Positions 13,101 to 25,100 of a stretch of DNA of 64,000 nucleotides are shown piece after piece. The position numbers and the translations under genes are program-made. The DNA is from Dipteris shenzhenensis (Eukaryota > Polypodiophyta > Polypodiopsida > Gleicheniales). Location of the stretch: the NCBI GenBank assembly GCA_047967505.1, contig CM106541.1. One strand, 5' to 3'. Position 1 is the stretch's first letter, and every line of letters starts with the position of its first letter. The notes under the pieces were generated by a model. The model saw only the letters and a list, made by a program, of their open reading frames with translations. It was not told the origin of the DNA and did not search any database.

Positions 13101-16100
13101 CATTTGCGATCGAATAATTGGGATAGGGCCAAACGGAGAGCTGTAGAGGACATTCTGCGCATTTTCTTTGCAAGTGGCTTGGCTGAATCCGTGGCAATGG
13201 ACTCAGATGCTGGGGAATATGCAGGCAGTACCATTGCCCTTTCCCGTATAGAAAATTCTCACTTGTGGGAGAATATATCTGAAATTGTTCTGAGTGTTTC
13301 AGGTCAAGAGAAAACAGCTGCTGCACACTCTGTGGATTTATGGGGTGTGGGCAAAGGTGCTGTAAGAGCTTTATACGGATTACTGTTTTCACCTTATTCC
13401 ATTGGAGAACTGCAGCTGGCTGCTTATTCCTTGTTGGCAAGTGCACCCCTTCAGCAATCAGCTGTTACCTATGAAGAAGCAAGTTTGCAGCAGGAGCCGT
13501 TGGAGGAAGAAGCTCTGAACATGGGTATAGGAGATACATCATCGTCAGATTTGGCAAAGATAAGAAATGAGCTGGCTATTGTTCTCGAGACTACACCAGT
13601 AGATATTCTTGAAAGTTCTGTTCTCTCTCCCCTTCGGGTAATTTATCTCCCCTTGTGCATCTGTTCATATTTGCCTCAGACAAAAGTTGGCTTTGTAACC
13701 TTTGTCTCCCATGTTTCTAGACCTTGTCAGATGTTTTGGCCCTTGGGATTATGATGTTTGGATGCAGTCAAAATAAATGGAGAGTTTTAAAAGTCTGAAT
13801 TTTAGCTCACCCAGGAAATTGCCTAGAGCTTCATAAATTTATCTACAGATTTGTAGTTCAACTAGGTAAGTCTCGACTGATAACTAAATCCATGGTTGTC
13901 TTCTTGTATTGAAGGAATTTGGGAGGTGTACATTAGAGTGTATATGTATTTTTCTTAAAATATTTCACACAATGATTATCCTCATTGATGTCTTGCCATC
14001 ACCCTGCCCTGGCTTCTCAAAAACAAACTCAAAAGGAAGAAAGATATGAGGTATTGACAGAATTCCATCAATGGGATGGCATAGAATTGGACAAAAGCTG
14101 TGGATATCTGTCAGTTTTGGTTGCTGATCTAATTCTGGCACGCAAAACAGTAAGAACAGCTGTTAGAAAATGGAGCGAGGGTTTGAGGAGAACAAGCGGG
14201 AGCAAGCTGTATTGAGAATTCAGCAACACACATGAGAGATTGCCTTAGGATAGTCATAGAGACGAAACCCTAGAATGGATTCTAACTAGGGTGAACACAC
14301 ATGGTAACTAACTCAATAACTAATTGTGGTTAGGGGGAAAAAACTTATAAAGGGAAAAGTACCCCTGGCCCTTATTACATTGGCCATTGCCTTAGAGATT
14401 AATATTTCTAACACCCCTCTGCAGTGACAATGTTTGAATGTACAAGGAATAATGTCAATCACCAAACGGATAGAGTTTAAAGCTTTGTGGAAGCCTAAAA
14501 CTTTTCACAGATGTAAGGCTTTGGTGAAAAGATCTGCCACATTTTGATGTGTAGGGAAAAAGACCAAGCTGATCTCCCCTGCATGTAGCCGCTCTCGAAC
14601 ATAGTGACAGTGTATCTCTATATGTTTGTACGTGCATGAAAGACAAGATTCCGCACCACTGTGATAGTTCTCTGACTGTTAGTGAGAATTGGAGTAGGCT
14701 CCAGACACATTCCGTTGTGGTTATGAAAGCTTCCCTCTACTCAACTACATATGATGAGATAGAAACCATTGATTGTTTCTTGCTCAGCCAAGAAATACAC
14801 GAGTGTCCGAGGTAGAAACAATTACCACTAGTCAATTTCCTAGTATCAAAATGCCCAGCCCAATCCAAATTGCTTTAATGATATAGCCATGAAGAAACGA
14901 ATTGGGTTCTTGAACAGATTGCAGATTCTTGTCAATTAACTGGGTGGGAAACATAAGAAGTAACTTCCCTCAATTGAGTAGCTATTGGAACTTGACCACC
15001 TTCAACAAATCAAAAAGGCAAAATTTCTCTCTTTCATCACTGCCTTGCTAGAGGAAGTTTATATAGGGAATTGGAAGCTCCTTATTTGATCTTCCACATG
15101 TTTTTTGGTTTTTAAATCTTTGTTACTTGTCCTCTCTCAGCTAGAGTCTCTCGTCATTTGCCCTCCACGTAACTCTCCTTGATACCAAATTGATGCTCCT
15201 AAAGAACCACAAGGTGGTGCCCTCAAGTATTCATGCTCTCTTGTTTCATTTTGCCAATGTGGTGCTGGTGTGTATTTCAGCTGGCATACCTTGCTTACAT
15301 GAAACAATGCTGAAATACTTGCCATTTGTTAATGTAAGCGAATATTTCAGCCTAGCATATGTGTAGATCCTGATGCACAAAGGCACTTGATGGTTCCTTG
15401 GTCCACCCATCTCTATGCCATACCAGTATTTGGAAAGACACGGTACATACTTTGATGGTCATTTGGTTGAATATGCAGATGTCTTCCAGGGCTGCTCTTG
15501 CCATGAGGATTTTCTTCCTCAAGGAGTGGAGAGGCTGTTTGAGGTGGCACTTTCAGCCTCAGCCCTAGATCTTTAGTGGGCATTTTTTATGAGTAGGGCT
15601 TGACCCTCTCAGTTTTTTCTCATGCTAAACTTGGTGTACTCTTGCCTTGAGCACTTAGCTCTTGGGGCTTTTTTCATTCTCAATAGAAGTCTCTTTCATG
15701 GAAAAAAAAACTTATTATGTAACTTTCCTCCTAGACATTCATCCTTTTTGCATAGAGATTAGATCTATCAAAGCAAGGATTACAAATCCACATGTGTAGT
15801 TAATTCTATCAATAAGCAAGAAATTGGTTTTCAGTATTATCTGTCATGAAACAACATGAATAAATATAGTACGTTCTTTTCATCACATTGATCTCAAGAC
15901 TCAAATGTAAGAAATGATAATGGCGCACTTTTTTAGAGTGGGTTTGTACGTTTATGATGAATGATTGTTACAACTAGTAGAAGGTGATCCACCAAAGAAA
16001 ATGCCAATTCATAGGAGCTGTTCAATTCACAAGCATCAGGTCTTAGTGGAATTATACAAAACGCCGCAAGACAGGCCCTAGCACGCATAATTCATGCTGC

Positions 16101-19100
16101 AGAGGTTTTCCATGGAGAAGAGCAGCATCGTACTAAAGGCTTTGGACCTGACCTAACATTCAGTTATGCTTTGGACATGACCTAACATCCAGTAAAGGGT
16201 CTCCAATGCTCAGACACAGCCTGATAGATTCATAAAGGCATACAAGTAGTATGGTGCTTTTGATCTCTGCATGATAATTCATACAAGAGAAAATGGTGCT
16301 TTTTGCTCTGGAAGTCCTAACTTTTTGTTCACAATCGATGCATGCTATGAAGTAAGCTTGTAAGAATCTGCTTTTTTGGCTAGCCTTTGTTTTCTCTGTA
16401 GGGGGGTAAAATTTGGTTGTTTGGATGGATTTGAATGTGCAGGTACACTATTTCCTTGCTTGGGCAATTTTTCTATCATATCTTCATTCAATATCAGTAT
16501 CTTCGCCGGCTGGTGAGAAACTGGTGCAATATGCACAAGATTCTAATACCTACTTGACATTGTTAGACAGCCTATTTCAACTCATTCCCTTAAAGTCACA
16601 TACAGGGTCGCATGGCAGAAGGAAAAAAATCCATGGTCTTCAACAGACTGAAACAGGCAAGGCAGAAGCTGCTGCAGGAAGGGCAGCTGCATCAGGATCT
16701 GTTTCTTTTGTGGTAGAGGGCTTGTGGCCATTGGACGAGTCATCACTATCCATTCTTGCAGCTGCAATATATGGCTTGATACTACAGGTATTGCCTGCTT
16801 GTGTTCGAGTTTGGTTTACAGGGCTCCGTGATCGCTCCACTGCTTCTGCTGTGGAGGCCTTCACAAGTAACTACTGCAGTCCTCAACTTTTGGCTGCTGA
16901 GTTTTCCCAGGTAACAAGGATTCTATTCTTGACAGGGAATCTGTGATCATGCTGCTTTAAAATGTTATGTTTGGAAGAAGTAGCTATTTCATGGATTTTG
17001 AACGGACGGACTTGATTGTGTTCTTTCTTGGGATCGATATGCTTTAAACAGCCAATTATTGAAACGTCCATAGTGCCAAACTCTTTTGTGCAAATTATAC
17101 CTCAAGTATTCTTAAGTCTAGAGTCTGTCAAATCTTTCAAATTCTCTTGTTTTCCATTTTGCATTGTCTTCTGCCTTTTGAACTGTGTTTTCCTTTCATT
17201 TTCTGTTTTCCTTTGATTCAAATGTTCCTGCTATCAATCTTTCTATAATGCATCCATTCTTACAAACAAGGGTTCTTCATGGACATACATGCGGAGCAAG
17301 ACTTTTTCTGCATACTTTGTTAAGAAGTGGATTTTGAATATTGCATGCCCTGGTAAAAATATAGTTTGCAACATTCACCAAGATTTGAAACTTTAAAGGT
17401 TAAAAACTTTTAGGGTTTACATCTTTTTGCCAACTTCTGGAAGGAAATTTTTAATTTTATTACATTTTGCCAATATTGTAAAACCAAAAAATTTTAGCTA
17501 TATAAACTTTTGCCAGTATTATTTTATATGAGTAAAATGTCCATAGAATCATGATCTGTAGGCTAAGCACCCAACTCTGAGAAAGGGAACACCCTATTTG
17601 GAGGGCAGTAATGGTTGGGACAATCGTACCTTGTTAGGATTGCATGGACCCATGTTTAAAATAATTTTCTGGTGACTCTTCCTTGCATATGAACCTTCAG
17701 TTAGTGTTCCATCTGTTGTCCCATAAGGATCATGTACTCCATATGCGCCACATAGCGAGGCTGTTGAGAAGCTTCTAGTTGTATCATTATGGGGAAGAGG
17801 ACAATGGGAGCTTACATCAGAGTTAACACTTTGATTCTAATGACTACAACTCTTTGCGGGCCAGCGCCAAGGCCACCGGCGACGCCAGCAGCCAAGGCTA
17901 CCAGCGACGCCAGCGGCCAGCAGCTACCAACGCCGCTGGCGTCGCTGGTAGCCTTGGCTGCTGGTGTCGCCGGTGGCCTTGGCCCTGGCGACGAACAGCC
18001 TCGAAGGCTGCTAGCACTGGCAGCGCTAGCAGCTTAACGTAATGGCGAGGAGACAGGAGCAGCTGTCGGGGCTGTAGTCACAACACACGAGGATGGCGCA
18101 TCGACGAGGCTGGTAGGGGCCTGTGCAAGGCTGGCGATGACACAGTGAAGCAGCAGATGGACGAGGAAGAAGGGGTCACGGGACAGCCCAAGCTGGTCCT
18201 CCTCCTCCACCACTTTGAGTGGGCTGGTGAGGATTGGATGCAAGGCTCTGATACCAATTGTGGAAGGGGAGAGTAGGGAGCACACCGACACACACAAGCA
18301 GGATAAGACACAAGAAGTGTGGGGATAAAACGTATGTGTACCTCCCCTAGCACACAGTCAACCTTTTATATGAAAGGATAAGGTTACAACACTAAGTACG
18401 GTGTACTTAGTATACTTAACAAATAAAGTACTAAGTGTACTAACTGTACTTGGGTGGCCATAGAGCCTTTACCCCAACAACCTCCCACTTAAAGGCAATA
18501 TGCCCTCAAGTAAAAATAAATGAGGCTCAACCTATACCCATCAACTGTCGGCAATGTGCAACCGCTCTGCAGGCAAGCCTTTTGTCAACAGATCTGCTGG
18601 ATTATCATCTGTGTGAATCTTGACAAGCTGAATCAGCTTATCATCTATCACCTCCCTGATGAAGTGATACTTCACATCAATGTGCTTTGTCTTTGCATGA
18701 AATACAGGATTGTGTGCCAACTGAATAGCACTCTGACTGTCACAATGCAACAATGGAATATCACCTGTAACGCCCAAATCTCCCACTAGCCGAGATAACC
18801 ATAAGGCCTCCTTGCATGCCTCTGTGGCTGCAATATATTCAGCTTCCGTAGTAGACAAGGCTATGCACTGCTGCATCCTTGACATCCATGACACTGCACC
18901 TCCAGTGAATGTATAAACATAACCGGTAGTAGACTTCCGGTTATCGGGATGACCAGCAAAATCTGAATCCACATAACCATGCACCTTTGCATCTCGCTTG
19001 CCAAAGCATATGCACAACTCCTGTGTGCCCTTCAGGTATCTCATGATACCTTTCACTGCATTCCAATGCTTCTTGCCTGGATTTGCCATATACCTGCTAA

Positions 19101-22100
19101 CCACTCCCACTGCAAACGCAATATCAGGTCTGGTAGCAACCATGGCATACATGAGACTGCCACAAGCTGAAGCATACGGAATCTTGGCCATTTCAGCCCT
19201 ATCAGCATCTGAGTGTGGGCTGTCCATTGCACTGAGTTTCACATACGGAGGCAATGGAGAACTAAGGGTTTTCCCCCCCTCCATATGAAACTTGTGCAAT
19301 ACTTTGCCAATATATTCGGTCTGAGACAAATACAACAAACGCTGTCCCCTGTCTCTCCGTATCCGCATTCCCAGTATGTGATTTGCATCACCAAGGTCCT
19401 TCATATCAAAGGCCTCATGCAATCTTTTCTTAAGGTCATCAAGCTCCTTACGAGCTCTACCAGCAATAAGCATGTCATCCACATATAAAATGAGAATGAT
19501 TAAGCTGCCATTTGCAGCCCTCTTGGTATATAAGCAGTGATCGTCATCACTTCTCCTGAAACCTTGGGACTTCATGAAGGTATCAAATTTCTTATACCAT
19601 TCCCTTGGTGCCTGTTTCAGCCCGTAAAGGCTCTTTTTAAGTTTGCATACAAGTGACTCCTTGCCCTTGACTGCAAATCCTTCTGGCTGCTGCATGTAGA
19701 TCTCCTCATGCAATCTTTTCTTAAGGTCATCAAGCTCCTTACGAGCTCTACCAGCAATAAGCATGTCATCCACATATAAAATGAGAATGATTAAGCTGCC
19801 ATTTGCAGCCCTTTTGGTATATAAGCAGTGATCATCATCACTTCTCCTGAAACCTTGGGACTTCATGAAGGTATCAAATTTCTTATACCATTCCCTTGGT
19901 GCCTGTTTCAGCCCATAAAGGCTCTTTTTAAGTTTGCATACAAGTGACTCCTTGCCCTTGACTGCAAATCCTTCTGGTTGCTGCATGTAGATCTCCTCAT
20001 GAAGATCACCGTGAAGAAAGGCTGTCTTCACATCCATTTGGCATAATTCCAAATTCTCACATGCAACCAAAGCAAGTACAATCCTGAGTGTGGTCATCTT
20101 AACCACTGGAGAAAAGATCTGATCAAAATCGACACCATACTCCTGCTTAAAGCCCTTGGCAACCAACCTGGCTTTATACCTTGGCTTAGCTCCAAGTGTG
20201 ACTTTCAATCTATACACCCACTTGCATGGCAGTACTTTCATGCCCTTAGGCAACTGCACCAATTCCCAAGTACCATTTTTATGGAGACTGTCCATTTCAG
20301 ACTTCATGGCTAGTTCCCATAGCCTTTTATCATGCATTTGCACGGCTTCCTTGTAACAGGAAGGTTCTCCACAATCTGTAAGCATAATAAAATCTGCTCC
20401 TGGAACAAATCTGTCTGGCGGTTTCATTTGTCGAGTGGACCTTCGGACCCATTGGTCTTGCTGTCCAACTTGCTGCTCACCTAAAACAGGTTGCTGTTCT
20501 AGTAGATCAGGCTGCAGAATTATGCCTGGGAGGTCTTCCAAAGGTGGCATGTCCCGTAGTACATCTTCCGCCATTGCGGGCTGTCCATTTGGACCTGCTG
20601 CAGCATTATGCATTGGCTGATTACGCTGCTGTTGTGGCTGATTTGCAGCCTGCCTGAATTGTACAGGATGTCCCGAGTCATCAATGTCAACCTCTGAAGC
20701 ATCAGAAGGCTTATCTGCTGCCTTAAACATACATGACTCATCAAATAAGACATCATTGCTGCGTAATAGCTTCTTATTCATAGGATCTCATAGGTGGTAA
20801 CCCATCTCACCACTGTCACCATATCCAAGAAAAATGCATTTAAGAGACTTAGGATCAAGCTTGCTGCGATCTTCTCTGCGTATATGCACATACGCAGTGC
20901 AGCCAAAGACCCTCAAGTGCTTATAGGAAGGAGGTTTTCCTGTCCAAAGCTCCTCTGGCACTCTGCCATCTAGTCTTTTATTTGGTGACCTATTGATGAG
21001 GTGTACTGCTGTTTTTACAGCTTCAGCCCAAAATCCATGAGGTAAAGCAGCATGTGACATCATAGAGCGAGACTTTTCCTGTATGGTTCTATTCATACGC
21101 TCTGCAGTGCCATTTTGCGCTGGACTGTAAGGAGCAGTGAGTTCTCTTTTAATACCTCTAGCATCACAAAATGCATTGAATGCATTAGACATATACTCCC
21201 CACAGTTATCTGACCGCAAAGCCTTCAGTGTTCTGCCTGTTTGGTTCTCAACCATAGCAAGCCATTTGCGGAACACTGGAAAGACATCACTCTTCAATCG
21301 AAGAGGATACACCCACACCTTCCTTGTGGAATCATCTATAAATGTGACAAAGTACCGTGCACCTCCAAGTGAAGGACTAGGCATCTCACACACGTCTGTA
21401 TGCACAAGCTCAAGTTGAGCATCTTTATGTCCTAATCTCCTTTTATGAGGACACTGTAACTGTCTACCATATATGCAGTGCTCACAAAACTTTAAATCAG
21501 AAAATTTAAGAGACGGTAAGTAGCCAAGGCGAGCCAATTGCTCCATTCCACTTATGCTCATATGTCCCATCCGGCTATGCCACATAGAAATATTTGGCAG
21601 CTCGGTGGCATGAATATCAGCATGATTACATACTTTAGCATGAAGAGTATACATTGTGTCAACCTTAGAGCCTCTGGCAACAACCAGGGCACCTTTGGGG
21701 ACCTTCCAGAAACCATGACCAAAGCTGGTCACAAAACCTTCGTCATCCAACATGCCAGTAGAAATCAGATTTTTCTTGACTTCGGGTACATGCCTAACAT
21801 TGTGAAGCATAAGCTGAGTACCATCAGCAAATACAAGCCTGACATCTCCAATACCAACAATACTGCATGCATGATTATCCCCTAGAAAAACGACTCCATT
21901 ACTGCCTACTGCATATCTTACAAACAATTCTTTGTAAGGTGTAACATGGAATGAGGCACCTGAGTCAATGATCCAAGAGTGCATGTCTGCAAAATCTCCT
22001 GCATGGAGAGAATGAGCATCCAAAGTAGAGAGAAATAGAACCTCTCCCTCACTGTCATAACCGTGTGTAGAATGAAGCTCTTCAATCTTCACACTGCTCT

Positions 22101-25100
22101 TGCCATTGCTTACTGGTACAATTGCTTTTGCATCTGACGCATCAGTGTTTTTGGCTGTGTCTCTCTTATCATTTTTCAGTTTAAAGCACTGCTTTTTAGT
22201 ATGTCCCTTTTTGCCACAGTAGTAGCACTCAACATCTTTGTTGGAGCGGGACTTGCTCCTCCCTTTTCCCCTTTCCTGAGATTTGCCTCTTTGCTGACTT
22301 CTCCCCCTTGCATTTAAGGCATTGTTAGGCTTTACTGCATCTTGAGCTTTCAGCTTCTGCTCTTCTTGCAAAATCAGCCCTGTGATATCTGAAAAACTTA
22401 TGAAAATGTTTGCATTTGTTACAGCTGTGGTGAATGTATCCCAACTTTCAGGAAGAGAAATCAAGAGTGCCATACCCTTGGTTTCCTCATCCACCACATA
22501 TTTTTGATTTGAAAGTTGAGTGACAATTGAATTAAACTCATTGAGATGTGCATCCATGGAGGTCCCTTCCTTCATCTTCAGATTGAAGAACTTGCGCAGC
22601 CAATATATCTTTGTGGCTACACTCTGCTGCTCATATGTGTCCTGTAGCTTTTTCCACACACCCCAGGCTGTTTTTTCACCATCCACATTCCAAACAACAC
22701 TCTCATGGAGTGACAATTCAATTATGGACTTTGCTGACAGATCAGCTAGTGCCCAAGCATCATCAGATGTGCCAGTGGGCTTCACACCTTTGTGTATAAT
22801 AGGAGCATGAAACTGCCTGAGAATTAGCACATTCAGGACCATCTTTTTCCACATTGGGTAGTTAGCAGCACCCTGCAACTTTTTAATATTGAGAAGAGAA
22901 GATTCCGAGGATGAAGCCATTACAATCAGCAAGAAATATAACCCACACTTGGGTGCCTGACTCCCTGCAAACTAAGTGCACAGATGCACTTGTAGTTGTG
23001 CTCAAAAGTTAATTCCTGCAATTTTCTCCCACTTAACAGTAAAAAACAGCACTGTTTTATGCACTTTAAACTTCAGTAAAGTGACTGTTTACAGTCCAAA
23101 AATTGACTCCGGACAGTACCCGACTGTACTTTCTAGTACAGCAACAGAAATTGACTGTATAACTGTCCAAAACTGTCAGAATTAGACTTTCTCTTGCCTC
23201 TATAACTGTGTTACACAGTTTAAAACTTGAATGAGGCAAAAGCCCCTTGACTAGAAGCCAATTTTGAAGATTTTAGTGCATACACCGCTTTCCCAAAGCT
23301 CCACTGATTACATAAAGCATCTAGGTGTTTCCCCCAACACTGATATGCATAACAATGTCAAAAGCCCCAATTCATATGCATCTGCCACTGTCCCGTAAGT
23401 CATAAAATGCATCAAATCCTTGCACAAATCAACTCCAATCAGGAGGATATACGCATATAAGTGCGTGTATAAGCCCATGCTTGGCTGTGGCTACAAAAGC
23501 CCCTTGATTCCACAATTCAAAAAATGAGAATTTCTCTCACATAGGAGGCATAGATCTGCAGATCTACCTCACTGACAACTGAAGGAACCAAAAAAAAAAA
23601 AAAGGGTGAAGCAGGCTGCTCTATGATCGTGAACGTCTCCGAGCTCTCCGGCGAGGACATGCACCTTTGGCCACTTGTGGCGCTAATGGCGGATTTGCTG
23701 GCGCCGCCTAAGGCACTGGTAGCGCCGCTGTTGGCGCCTATGGCGCTGGTGGCGACGCTTATGCTGGCGCCTATGGCACTGGTACCACCGTTGTTGCTGG
23801 CGCCTGGCGGCTTTGCTGGTGGCTGTTGGCCGCTGGCGTCACTGGTGGCTGTTGGCCGCTGGCGTCGCTGGTGGCTGTTGGCCGCTGGCGTCGCTAGTAG
23901 CTGTTGGCCGTTGGCGTCGCTGGTAGCCTTGGCTGCTGGCGTCGCCGGTGGCCTTGGCCCTGGCAACAAACAGCCTCAAAGGCTGCTAGCGCTGGCAGCG
24001 CTAGCAGCTTAACGTAATGGCGAGGAGAGCAGGAGCAGCTGTCGGGGCTGTAGTCACAACACACGAGGATGGCGCATCGACGAGGCTGGTAGGGGCCTGT
24101 GCAAGGCTGGCGATGACACAGTGAAGCAGCAGATGGATGAGGAAGAAGGGGTCACGGGACAGCCCAAGCTGGTCCTCCTCCTCCACCACTTTGAGTGGGC
24201 TGGTGAGGATTGGATGCAAGGCTCTGATACCAGTTGTGGAAGGGGAGAGTAGGGAGCACACCGACACACACAAGCAGGATAAGACACAAGAAGTGTGGGG
24301 ATAAAACGTATGTGTGTACCTCCCCTAGCACACAGTCAACCTTTTATATGAAAGGATAAGGTTACAACACTAAGTACGGTGTACTTAGTGTACTTAACAA
24401 ATAAAGTACTAAGTGTACTAACTGTACTTGGGTGGCCATAGAGCCTTTACCCCAACAACCTCCCACTTAAAGGCAATATGCCCTCAAGTAAAAATAAATG
24501 AGGCAAAAACCATTGGAGTAGCTCCTGCGAGCTTCCCCTCCCCCCCCCTCGCCGTTAGCTCTACCTCCCCCTAGCTCCTCCCCTCGCCGCGACCATCCCC
24601 GCCCCCTCCCCCTCCGCCCTCGCCCCCCGCCCCCCCTCCCCCTCACCCGCCGCCCACCTCGCTGCGCCCTCGCCTCGCTCCCGCTCCCCCTCGCTGCTCT
24701 CTCGCCATCCGCTCCCCTCCAACCCGCCCCCTCGCTGCTCTCTCGCCCCGCCCCTCCGCTCCATCTCACCTCCACATCGCCGCCCCCCCCTCGCCTCCAC
24801 CCCCCCCCCTCTCCCTCGTCTCAGCCGCCCTCACCCCCCCCTCCGCTCTCTTCCACCCCGCCCCTCCGCCTCACCTCGCTTCACCCAACCCCCCCCCTCG
24901 CTTCACCTCACCCCCCCCCTCTCGCCGCTCCGCCTCACCCGCCGCCCCCCCTCGCTTCACCCGCCCCCCCGCCTCCATTCCGCTCTCCCCGCCCCCCGCT
25001 TCACCTCTCCGCCCCCTCCACTCCAACCCCGCCCCCCCGCCATTCCGCGCCCCCCCGTATTCCCCGCACCCCGCACCCTTCACCCCGCCCTCCGTTCCGA

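Noticed and set aside
12520-13446. Minus-strand open frames within LTN1 exon c
   Set aside because: Shadows of the sense exon; no domain, and the sense frame is the conserved Listerin sequence.
18520-22810. Forward open frames across the Copia body
   Set aside because: Antisense to the polyprotein; content is the complement of conserved retroelement motifs.
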